From: Bacteroidota bacterium
GTDB lineage: Bacteria > Bacteroidota > Bacteroidia > AKYH767-A > 2013-40CM-41-45
DNA: 17,394 nt
NCBI GenBank assembly: GCA_016720655.1
Contig: JADKKE010000031.1
Coordinates: 1-17,394 of the forward strand
Reading direction: 5' to 3'
The notes below the pieces were generated by a model. It made no database searches. It worked only from the letters and a program-made list of their open reading frames with translations, and was not told the DNA's origin. Both the position numbers and the translations under genes were made by a program. This document shows, piece by piece, positions 9,373 through 16,957 of this stretch. Positions within the stretch are counted from its first letter, which is position 1, and each line of letters opens with the position of its first letter.

Positions 9373-9457
9373 TTTGTGTACTTCGTGTTACCCGACTTTT
9401 TAATACATGCTATAGAATTGCACCACAGCACCATTAGTGTAACACGAAGTACACAAA
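9373..9457. terminator. 19-bp perfect inverted repeat between MBL-rhodanese and rhodanese genes
   Basis: TTTGTGTACTTCGTGTTAC (9373-9391) and its exact reverse complement (9439-9457) flank a 47-base spacer. It lies 12 bases beyond the stop of the MBL-rhodanese gene and about 50 bases before the next gene of the same strand, so it probably ends or attenuates the upstream transcript. A run of Ts on the minus strand is lacking and the loop is long. A dispersed repeat acting as a terminator is at least as likely as a classical intrinsic terminator. Confidence 0.5.
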
Positions 9458-9468
9458 GATTTTAAATT

Positions 9469-10859
9469 TTATGCATGAACAGTAGGAGGGACAACAAGTT
9501 TGTAGTTTGTTTCCTTCATAAGGTTTATCCCCCCTGTAATATTCACAACATTTCGGAATCCATTTTTGCGAAGAATGGAACAAGCCATCATACTGCGATA
9601 ACCACCGGCGCAATGCACATAATATTTTTGATTCTTATCCAGTATTCCAAATTCGCGGGTGAGTCGGGTTAATGGGATTAACTGTGCTCCATCAATTACA
9701 CCACCTGCCCATTCTCCTTCATTCCGCACATCGATCACATGCTCTTCCGGAGAATATTGTTTTTCAAAACTAATCGGATGCATCACTTCGATATGATCCA
9801 CTTTCCGACCAGAATCTTTCCATGCACGGAAACCACCTTTGAGATATCCCTTTACATTTTCATACCCGACACGCGCAAGACGTAGGATTGCTTCTTCTTC
9901 CTGTCCTTCTTCAGTAACAAGTACCAAAGGATCCTTGGCATCAATCAGGGATCCAACCCATACTGCGTATTGTCCGTTCAAACCGATATTAACAGAATCC
10001 GGGATGAAGCCTTTTTCAAATACATCTGCTTCCCTTGCATCCAGAATAATCACACCTTTACCGACTTGCTTTTCAAATTCTTCAAGCGAAAGTTTATTTA
10101 CATTCCGGTGCATGACATCGTCGATGGGTTCATATCCTTTTTTATTGATTGCAGCATCCACAAAGAAATATTTTGGCGGCTCAGTCAGTCCATCCGTTAC
10201 AACATGCACGAATTCTTCTTTGGACATCGGTTGCATTGCATAATTCAATTTCTTTTGCATGCCGATAGTACTCCAGGTTTCTACGCCTATATTTTTTCCA
10301 CACGCGGAACCGGCGCCATGCCCAGGATAAACAATCACATCGTCTTCAAGTGTTTTTATTTTCTTCTGAATAGATTCATACAACAACCTGCAAGATCTTC
10401 TCTGGATAAATCACTTTTCACTGCAAGATCCGGGCGACCTACTTCACCTACAAATAAAGTGTCTCCTGTGAAACATGCATAGGGAATACTGTGGTCATCA
10501 TACAATAGAAAGCAAGAGGATTCTAATGTATGACCCGGCGTGTGGAGAACTTGAATTTTTACATTTCCCAGGGGAAAAAACTGTTCATCCTTTGCAACCG
10601 TGATTTCATATTCTGCTTTTGCAGTCGGACCATAAATAATTTTGGCTCCTGTCTTTTTCGCAAGATCGATGTGACCGGAAACAAAGTCGGCATGAAAATG
10701 CGTTTCAAAAACATATTTGATAGTAGCACCGCGATCTTTAGCCAATTGAATGTAGGGCTCTGTTTCGCGCAAGGGATCAATAATAGCAGCTTCACCGTTT
10801 GACTCGATATAATACGCTGCTTCTGCAAGGCAATTGGTATACAGTTGTTGTACGTACAT
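9469..10859 (-). CDS. MBL-fold / tandem rhodanese fusion, persulfide dioxygenase-like (one missing base)
   Basis: Proteins of this type oxidise protein or glutathione persulfide to sulfite and relay sulfane sulfur in the cytoplasm. Restoring one T near 10379 (GCAGGTTGTTG) joins the two frames into 464 codons (463 aa). The metallo-beta-lactamase domain fills about residues 1-250: HFHADF at 54-59, HTPGHT at 106-111 (His106), GDTLF with Asp133, and a later VYPGHG. These are the ETHE1-like mononuclear iron ligands; Phe replaces the histidine of the usual HxHxDH, arguing against a two-metal site. The first rhodanese domain (DAREADVFEKGFIP onward) has no loop cysteine (LVTEEGQEEE). The second (VIDVRNEGEW onward) has an active HCAGGYRS loop. 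There is no signal peptide. The hairpin at 9373-9457 follows. Confidence 0.92.
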
Positions 10860-11008
10860 GATGAATTAATTTATAGGTTAGATTTTGAGATTAATGTTAA
10901 GTAAAACTGTTTATTTTTTTGATGACTTTTATCAGTTTTATACCCTTCAAATTGCAGAAGTTTTTGGCATTCTACTATTTGATTTTTCTACTATATCTAT
11001 TGTAAGGC

Positions 11009-11799
11009 TTATATGAGTTCTTTCCATAGAATATATATTCCCATAGCGAGCACAAACCAGCCGAAGATGGGTCGTAACAATCGGTTATCGATTTTTCTGG
11101 AGAGAAATGTTCCAATAAACATTCCTCCAATTGCTAGTCCTGAAAAGAGAATCAGGAACCTCCAGTCAATTACCTGATGTCCAAAATCTCCGATAAACCC
11201 AATTAATGCATTCGTGGCAATAACTAACAACGAAGTACCTATCGCAACTTTCATCGGCAAGCGTGCGAGAAATACCATCGCCGGTACAATCAGAAATCCA
11301 CCACCTGCTCCCACAAGTCCTGTGATCGCACCGACCCTATTCCTGCAGAAAATTTTAATCGAATCTTTTTGCTGTATTCGGTATGTTCCTGCTCATGAAT
11401 TGCTTTTTCCGGATCATTGAAAAGGAAGCAACAATCATTAGCACTGCAAAAATCATCAGTACAAAAAATATTTTTAGTCAGACTCCATGTGCCGATTGTA
11501 ATAAATGTTTCCGGCAACATGGGTACCACAAAATGCCGCATGACATACACAACCACAATGGAAGGCAGTCCAAATAGCAAAGCAGCACGAAGGTGAATTA
11601 AATGTTTATGTGCATAATTCGCAGCACCCACCGCACTTGTGACGCCAACAACAAAAAGAGAGTAGGAGGTAGCAGGCACAGCTGCAATCCCCGTGCAATA
11701 CACCAACACCGGCACCGTCAGAATCGACCCACCCCCTCCGATCAATCCCAAACTAATCCCAATCGCCACTGCTAATAAGTATCCAAGGATTGAAAGCAT
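11009..11799 (-). CDS. Sulfite exporter TauE/SafE family protein (frame breaks in the middle loop)
   Basis: Inner-membrane permease of the TauE/SafE family, proposed to export sulfite, sulfoacetate or related sulfur anions. The N-terminal half starts MLSILGYLLAVAIGISLG and carries GGGGSILTVPVLVY. The C-terminal half carries the matching GAGGGFLIVPAMVF repeat, then three further hydrophobic segments, ending at YILWKELI. This pair of pseudo-symmetric G-rich motifs defines the family. Between about 11480 and 11320 the frame must shift to read FVLMIFAVLMIVASFSMI and then return to KFSAGIGVGAITGLVG. Net correction is one added base, giving about 263 aa, normal for the family. It stands 150 bases upstream of the MBL-rhodanese on the same strand; no clear promoter is seen in that gap. 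Confidence 0.88.
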
Positions 11800-11810
11800 T
11801 TTATTTAAAT

Positions 11811-11866
11811 AGGTATTAGGTATTAGGTATTAAGTATTAGGTACCAAGTACCAGGTACCAAGTTCT
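11811..11866. repeat. Heptanucleotide array, AGGTATT-type, 8 copies
   Basis: Eight consecutive 7-base units start at 11811: AGGTATT three times, AAGTATT, AGGTACC, AAGTACC, AGGTACC, AAGTTCT. The period is exactly 7 with drift at positions 2, 6 and 7. No coding potential or hairpin is evident. It lies directly upstream of the TauE/SafE start (11 bases away). Confidence 0.85.
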
Positions 11867-11885
11867 AACGAATCAACTGCCTTTT

Positions 11886-11934
11886 ACTCATAACTCATAA
11901 CTCATAACTCATAACTCATAACTCATAACTCATA
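11886..11934. repeat. Heptanucleotide array, ACTCATA, 7 perfect copies
   Basis: Seven uninterrupted, identical copies of ACTCATA occupy 49 bases, followed by ACCACA. The exactness contrasts with the drifting array just to the left and suggests recent slippage or homogenisation. Confidence 0.92.
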
Positions 11935-11994
11935 ACCACATCATATAAATACATGAACATTAATTCATATATACTCCCGCTGGTTAATCGCGAA

Positions 11995-12023
11995 CGTCCC
12001 TCGTCCCTTCGTCCCCCGTCCCT
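11995..12023. repeat. Short CGTCCCT array, 4 copies
   Basis: CGTCCCT, CGTCCCTT, CGTCCCC, CGTCCCT follow each other, again a 7-base unit (one copy 8). It is GC-rich in contrast to the two AT-rich arrays to its left and ends nine bases before the arsR-type stop codon. Confidence 0.75.
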
Positions 12024-12032
12024 TTCACCCGC

Positions 12033-12329
12033 CTACATATTACAATGACAATGTTCAATCACCGCCACAATCTTAGCCAATTCTTTCTCCTTCAGGGAAT
12101 AATAGATGTTGATTCCTTCCCGTTCTGATTTTAGCAAACCTTTGATCCGCATGTTTGATAAATGATGGGAAACCAGGGACTGCTCACAACCTAACACTGA
12201 ACACAACTCATTCACCGACATCCGGTCATTCTCTTCCAGCAGATGGATAATGGACAGACGTGTTGGGTGTGCAATCGTTTTCAGAATGTAGGCCGCCTTT
12301 TCCAGTTTGTTTTTGTTTAGTTTGATCAT
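12033..12329 (-). CDS. ArsR/SmtB-family transcriptional regulator, candidate sulfide/persulfide sensor
   Basis: Intact 98-aa winged-helix repressor. The fold reads KTIAHPTRLSIIHLLEEN at 17-34, then the recognition region CEQSLVSHHLSNMRIKGLL at 48-66, then the wing KSEREGINIYYSL. Cysteines fall at 43 and 48 (start of the recognition helix region) and at 94 and 96 in the C-terminal HCHC. ArsR proteins use such pairs either for thiophilic metals or, in the BigR/SqrR group, to sense persulfides through a disulfide or polysulfide bridge. Flanking genes for SQR, persulfide dioxygenase and sulfur anion transport favour sulfur sensing; metal sensing is not excluded. It is divergent from the SQR gene and shares its upstream region, where two palindromes lie close to its start. 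Confidence 0.9.
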   Translation of the reverse strand: MIKLNKNKLEKAAYILKTIAHPTRLSIIHLLEENDRMSVNELCSVLGCEQSLVSHHLSNMRIKGLLKSEREGINIYYSLKEKELAKIVAVIEHCHCNM

Positions 12330-12341
12330 CTTGAATGCAAA

Positions 12342-12364
12342 TATATGAACATATAAACATATGT
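12342..12364. promoter_or_regulatory. Candidate ArsR operator: two adjacent AT-rich palindromes
   Basis: TATATG-AA-CATATA (12342-12355) is a perfect 6-2-6 palindrome, and ACATATGT (12357-12364) is a second perfect palindrome one base further on. ArsR-family dimers bind such short imperfect AT-rich dyads. On the minus strand TATATTTG (12338-12345), a perfect match to the Bacteroidota -7 box TAnnTTTG, overlaps the first palindrome, so binding would repress the regulator's own gene. That box is only eight bases before the ATG and no -33 TTTG is visible, so the promoter reading is weaker than the operator reading. Confidence 0.5.
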
Positions 12365-12516
12365 GGATATGATATTTGATTCAAAAACCATAAAATGCTG
12401 TATATCAAAGAAATAAATTCATGAAAGGCTGCAAAATTGCGCTATGTTCGACACAATGATGACGAAAACACATTTGTACATGACAGCAGTCACCGCCTAA
12501 GGAGAGACTTGCACTG

Positions 12517-12524
12517 TACTTTTG
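12517..12524 (+). promoter_or_regulatory. Possible -7 box upstream of the SQR gene
   Basis: TACTTTTG matches the Bacteroidota -7 consensus TAnnTTTG exactly and ends 18 bases before the ATG at 12543. The -33 position (about 12494-12497) reads CGCC, not TTTG, so this rests on one element only. Confidence 0.3.
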
Positions 12525-12542
12525 AGGTGTAAATCAAATGCC

Positions 12543-13787
12543 ATGAAAAATCAATTCAACATAGTAATTGTCGGTGAGGTACAGGTGGTATCATGACTGC
12601 AGCACAATTGAAAAGAAAAATAAAAACTTATCGATTGCAATTCTGGAACCCCGTACTGAGCATTACTACCAACCCGCCTGGACTTTGGTAGGAGCAGGAA
12701 CGTTTAATTTTAATTCCACACGTCGCGATGAAGCAAAAATGATTCTGCAGGTGTTGAGTGGATCAAGGATTTTGCAACAACATTCGATCCCGAAAAAACA
12801 TCGTGAACACACGCAATAGCGGACCCATCACGTATGATTATCTGGTCCTGAGTCCGGGGATTCAAAATGACATTGATGCTTTGCCGGGATTACGAGGCCT
12901 CTGAAACGGATTTTGTTTGTAGTAATTTACTGATCCTGAAAAACATTTCGGATCCTGAATTTTTAAAGGAGGGAATGCACATTTTCCATCAACCCACTAC
13001 ACCCATACGATGTGGTGGTGCTCACAAAAATTATGTACCTTGACTGAAGATTATTTGCGGAAACATCATCTGCGTGAAAAGTCTAATGCTATTTATGCAA
13101 CTCCGGGTTCTGTAATCCTTGGTGTGAAAGTATTTGCGGATACACTGACAGATATTATTAAAAACGAAACATAGTTTTTAAACCATTCTACGCGCCGATG
13201 ATGATTGATTCAAAGGAAAGAAACTACATTCCGCTACAGAAAACCCAATCCCGGTCCCACAGCGCTCACCATGAATTCCGGATCAATGAGATTGCTTCCG
13301 CTCAGGATTTGATTACAATGCCTTATGACATGCTGCATCTTGCTCCCTCCACAATCAGCCCTGATTTTATCAAACAAAGCCTTTGGTTTTAAGGATGGTC
13401 CCAATAAGGGTTGGCTGGAAGTAGATATACTACATTGCAACACCCGAAATATAAAATGTCTTCGGCATCGGTGACTCAGCTACATTGGTTACCAGCAAAA
13501 ACCGGAGCCGCCATTCGTAAACAAGCTCCTGTTGTTGTCGATAACATCTTGCACCTGATGAAAATCAATCATTCTCAAGTTACCAATATGAAGGGATATT
13601 CATCCTGCCCTATCGTTACAGGCTACGGAGAAATGCTTTTGTGTGAATTCAAATACGATAATGTCCGTGATAGCGATCCATTCCTAAAAGATTCGTCGAC
13701 ACCACCAAAACACAATGGAGTATGTGGATCTTAAAAACATGTATTTCCTGGTTGTACTGGAACATGATGATGAAAGGGCGAATGTGA
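12543..13787 (+). CDS. sqr: Sulfide:quinone oxidoreductase, SQOR-like (many indels)
   Basis: Membrane-associated flavoprotein that oxidises sulfide and passes electrons to quinone. Reading across frame breaks gives MKNQFNIVIVG then (one G restored) a GGGTGGIMTA dinucleotide-binding motif. ILEPRTEHYYQPAWTLVGAG, TYDYLVLSPGIQ, PIRCGGA-QKIMYLTEDYL, VFADTLTDII, GFKDGPNKGWLEVD and FGIGDSATLVTSKTG follow. It continues with GYSSCPIVTGYGEMLLCEF and ends WLYWNMMMKGRM with TGA at 13785-13787. The cysteines in PIRCGGA and SSCPIVTGY correspond to the two redox cysteines of human SQOR (Cys201 and Cys379, from memory). The C-terminal LYWNMM segment also matches that eukaryote-like class. Both missing and extra bases occur (for example an extra A in AAAAACC at about 13500). 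First gene of the plus-strand sulfur arm, divergent from the ArsR regulator. Confidence 0.9.
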
Positions 13788-13882
13788 CACACGGTTCAAA
13801 AGTTTAATGTTCAAGGTTCAACGTGACGCCCTCTCAACAATCCACAATCTAAAAATCAAAATTCCAATCAAAAATCCCAAAA

Positions 13883-14500
13883 ATCATCCCCGAATTCCTC
13901 CTCCACCTCAAAGAAATAATCTCCCAGCCCTGGCCTTGGTATGTTTCATAGGTCCAGTGCCGTGCCATACTGATGTTCCTCTTTACTGTAATCTTTGGGT
14001 ATGAGTTTGGTCTTTCCGAAAATTTCCGAATCATTTGCTGCCAGGATTTGTGTCAGGGAAATCAACGAGCCCCTTAAATTCGACTGGGTCTCCGGCGGCT
14101 GGAAACCTCATGGTTGCCCTCGCGTCCTGTGTTCGGAGGTTATCTTGCAGTCGCCATTATTTTATTCCGGCCGATGGAAATATTGGTGATATGTTTCTCA
14201 GGCCACTGTCAATAGCCTGAATGAATTGGGATTCCATGAAAAGATTATGGTTCCATTGGTTCCTTATTTCTACGATTGGCAATATCTTTTACCCGGCGTG
14301 GCTTGCTGACTACTGCAGGCGGTGGATTTCTGGTTGGATTCGGCGTTACGCTATGCGGGCGGATGCACATCCGGACATGCGATTAGCGGATTCCCTGCTT
14401 TACAACCGCCTTCTCAACAAATTAGTTTCGGTGGCATTTTATCATTTGACTTATTCCCGCGTTGATTATGTTCGGATCCATTAAAAAATTCTCATTATGA
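13883..14500 (+). CDS. YeeE/YedE-type thiosulfate transporter half (frame-broken, start unresolved)
   Basis: Membrane protein of the YeeE/YedE (TsuA-like) family, which carries thiosulfate. Pieces in order: IIPEFLLHLKEIISQPWPWY from 13883, SENFRI near 14020, CAARIC-like and INEPLKFDW near 14060-14090, GGYLAVAI near 14135-14155 and NELGFHEK near 14222-14245. TTAGGGFLVGFG near 14310-14345 and RYAGGCTSGHAISG near 14348-14390 then precede IMFGSIKKFSL with TGA at 14498-14500. The conserved GGCTSGH cysteine motif is diagnostic. At least five frame changes are needed. No ATG, GTG or TTG precedes IIPEF in frame before a TAA, so the start codon may itself be damaged. The stop overlaps the next gene's ATG (ATGA), supporting a two-gene transporter unit. 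Confidence 0.8.
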
Positions 14501-14908
14501 AAATGTCACGTTATATATTGATCGGAATGCTGTTCGGATTTACTTTTGGTACAATTTTGAAGCAGTTTCCTGGTTTCGATTTTACGAAATGTTCCACTTC
14601 CAGAACTTTCACATGTTTGGAATCATTGGTTCCGCTATTGTAGTTGGGAATTCTTCTTGTTCAAATGATCAAGATGATGGAAATGAAAAATGGAAGGGAA
14701 AATTCAGATCCGCGATAAAATAAAAACAATCTATCGCTACCTCATCGGGGGCTTCATCTTCGGACTCGGTTGGGCATTGGCAGGAGCCTGTCCTGCCCCT
14801 ATGTTCATCCTTCTTGGGGCCGGGTATACAGTTTTTATTGTTTATCTCCTCGCTGCGATGACCGGAACATTTGTTTATGGAATGTTGAGAAAGAGAATTC
14901 CACATTGA
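14497..14908 (+). CDS. DUF6691 family protein, second YeeE/YedE-like half (frame-broken)
   Basis: Begins MKMSRYILIGMLFGFTFGTI, then after shifts SWFRFYEMFHFQNFHMFGI, IGSAIVVGILLVQMIKMMEM. In a new frame it reads IGGFIFGLGWALAGACPAPM, FILLGAGYTVFIVYLLAAM and TGTFVYGMLRKRIPH. Four hydrophobic segments and the GACP-x-P cysteine motif are those of DUF6691, the partner half encoded next to YeeE/YedE proteins in many Bacteroidota and Proteobacteria. About 137 aa after restoring two bases, normal for the family. It overlaps the upstream gene by four bases and is followed by a strong terminator, so the plus-strand sulfur arm ends here. Confidence 0.85.
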
Positions 14909-14955
14909 GCGTGTACTTCATTAAATTATTAAAATTTTTTTCGGATCACTGGATT

Positions 14956-14990
14956 AGCCGCATTTCTCAAAATATGATCTGCGGCTTTTT
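14956..14990 (+). terminator. Rho-independent terminator of the SQR-YeeE-DUF6691 unit
   Basis: AGCCGCA (14956-14962) pairs with TGCGGCT (14980-14986), followed by TTTT, CC and TTTTT. The stem is GC-rich with a 17-base loop, 47 bases after the DUF6691 stop. It is the clearest intrinsic terminator in the window. Confidence 0.75.
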
Positions 14991-15075
14991 CCTTTTTGCA
15001 TCAGCATGCTCCGGCGTTAATTGTGGTTTGGTAAGGAAGGGAAATTTTATCTTCGCCACTCTCTAAGCCCATCCC

Positions 15076-16152
15076 ATGAAAAAATAAATCTACCTTCCCT
15101 TTATCTTCTTTTCACCGATCTCCAACGGCCAAACATACAGTGGTCCGGAAAGTACAGAATACGATTATGCCGGAAGGCGATGGTTAATTGCGAATACTTC
15201 CAGTCATCAGGTATTGTCACGTGACAGTGCAGGTACATTGAGCATTTTCGTTAGTGGTTTGGGTGGTGGTCCCTATGGAATTGAAATAGTTGGCGATACA
15301 TTGTTCTGTTGCCCTGGGCGTGTGAAGGATTTCTCTTATCCTCCGCAGCTCCTATACGCCAATCTGAATATTGGTGCTTCATTTCTCACTTGAATGACAC
15401 ATGATGATCAGGAAATCTCATCACTACAGATTTTTCTACCAAGAAAATATTTAAAGTCAATATTACTGCACAAACATTTACAGCGATTGCTAGTAATCTC
15501 ACCAACACCCAAAATGGAATTGTATTCGATGCGGTAAACAACCGTTGTGTTTTTGTGAATTGGGGCAGCACGTACACGCCAATCCGGGGCGATAGATATG
15601 GCAACGAATGCGCGAGTAATAATCATCCGGACAACATTGAGTAGTTGCGGATGGAATTACATTGTGTGACGGTTCCGAAATTATTTTCAGTGCACCTGGG
15701 GAACATAAAGTGTGGTGAAATTCAAGACAGTAGACTTTCTGCTCCTCCAGTTACAGCGTGATAAATCTCAGTAGTCCTGTTGATATTTTTTAGTGCAAAT
15801 ACACTTGAGACACACTCGCCATTCCGAATTCAGGAAACAATACAGTAACGTTCATTGGATTTCCATCGACTGCCGGCATCCATCAAATCGAAAACAAAAC
15901 AAATTGCCTCCCTCTATCCAAATCCCGTCAATGCAGGAAACTTTTCACTTAAGATTCAAGGAAGACTTTAAAGGAAATATTGAATTGTTTAGGGTACAGG
16001 GACAAAGGATTTTTAGTACGGATACTGAAGAAGAATTCTCATCCGGTGATGAATCTTCTTTTCCTGGTTTTTCCAATTTGAAAGCCGGTACTTATTTTAT
16101 TAGAATTACTTCAACTGAATTTAGGAATCAAAATTTTGTGATGGAGGATTAA
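15076..16152 (+). CDS. SMP-30/NHL-like beta-propeller protein with T9SS sorting domain (many indels)
   Basis: Starts MKK at 15076 and needs an added base at once (AAAAAATAA) to give a signal peptide ending near SNGQTYSG. Mended fragments are RWLIANTSSHQVLSRDSAGT, LSIFVSGLGGGPYGIEIVGD, FITDFSTKKIFKVNITAQTF, NLTNTPNGIVFDAVNNRCVF, FVNWGS and VWKFNSTVDFSAPPVTA. They have the spacing of NHL/SMP-30 propeller blades (PNGIVFD, GPYGIEI). The C-terminus, about the last 75 residues, is LYPNPVNAGNFSLKIQ then IELFRVQGQRIFST then LKAGTYFIRI, a type A T9SS sorting domain. It should therefore be exported and surface-processed. Total span is 359 codons. No active-site residues can be judged through the errors; a sensor, binding or lactonase role is open. 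Confidence 0.78.
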
Positions 16153-16155
16153 AGA

Positions 16156-16873
16156 ATGCAAGACATGCGTTTTTCCAAACAGCACCTTACTGTTGATGGG
16201 TATTTTTTTCTTGTGTTGAATTATTTGCACAGAAAACGCCATCAAAAAAATGTTCTGTAAATTAAGTGGTCCGGGTAAATCCATAAGGTATCACCCATTC
16301 ATCGCAAAAAAAAACCTGGAAAATCACGGAACAGGCAAAGAATGGAAACCAAAAGTTCGCTTTTGGATCCTCAAGACGGAGATGCAAAGATGGTGGTCAA
16401 TTGGATGCATTTCTCGACATGCCTTTTGGATGGCTTCACTCAGTCAAAAAAATATGTTGGAGAAAAGCGCTTAAACTGGGTATTGCAATATGAAAGGCAA
16501 TTACCGAAAATTTAAAAAAGTATCGCTGCTTTGAAGACAATAGCTTAGCTGACTCCGCATGGCAACAGTAATGGACTTGTTTAATAATGCTTTTGGTATT
16601 GAACTTAGCCGGAATAAGCCCAACTTTGCGTCGGATTCTTTAAGGAAACCTTGATTCTTTCAATTTTGAAAGGAGATCTTAGAATCAGTTCGGGAAAATG
16701 AAGATGGTAATTCGCTAAATTGTGAAGGAGATTTGCTGAAAGATAATACTGCGGAACAAATTATTTGGAAATCGGACCGCTGTCTGGTTCCTTCTGACAG
16801 GAAGCGCAAAACCTACGGACTGATAAAGTGTTCATTTATTTTGTCGTTTGTGAATCTATTTGACTCAATTTGA
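16156..16873 (+). CDS. Probable DUF6973-family exported protein (heavily frame-broken)
   Basis: Begins near the ATG at 16156 with a hydrophobic stretch (LLLMGIFFLVLN after one shift), likely a signal peptide. The core reads across shifts as LDAFRHAFWMASL near 16405-16440, WRKALKLGIAHEKGNY near 16460-16505, RFEDNSLADSA near 16530-16560, MDLFNNAFGIEL at 16571-16606 and LSILKGDLRI near 16660-16685. It ends with DLLKDNTAEQIIWKSDRCLV and PSD near 16800. The RHAxWxA, AHE and MDLxNNxxG motifs match, from memory, DUF6973, a domain of unknown function with conserved histidines. The exact end is uncertain: one frame stays open to TGA at 16871-16873, another stops at 16821-16823. Base content is like its neighbours. 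Confidence 0.5.
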
Positions 16874-16957
16874 ACGCATTTATTTTCTCGCTTTCTTCAT
16901 TCCACCGCGGCTTGTCCATCCAATTTTACACACATCGGTATAAGTATTCTTGGTGTA

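Noticed and set aside
10370..10395. Programmed frameshift in the MBL-rhodanese gene
   Set aside because: There is no canonical slippery heptamer with a downstream structure. One missing T restores the continuous family sequence, and similar breaks occur in many unrelated genes of the window.
9475..10482. Plus-strand frames of up to 170 aa opposite the MBL-rhodanese gene
   Set aside because: The minus strand carries full catalytic motifs over the same span. The plus frames have no recognisable domain.
11811..12023. CRISPR array or iteron-type origin
   Set aside because: Units are 7 bases with no spacers, and the three arrays differ in sequence. No cas or replication initiator gene is nearby.
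15386..15626. Minus-strand frames of 72 aa within the NHL-like gene
   Set aside because: They are antisense to clear propeller and T9SS sequence and show no motif.
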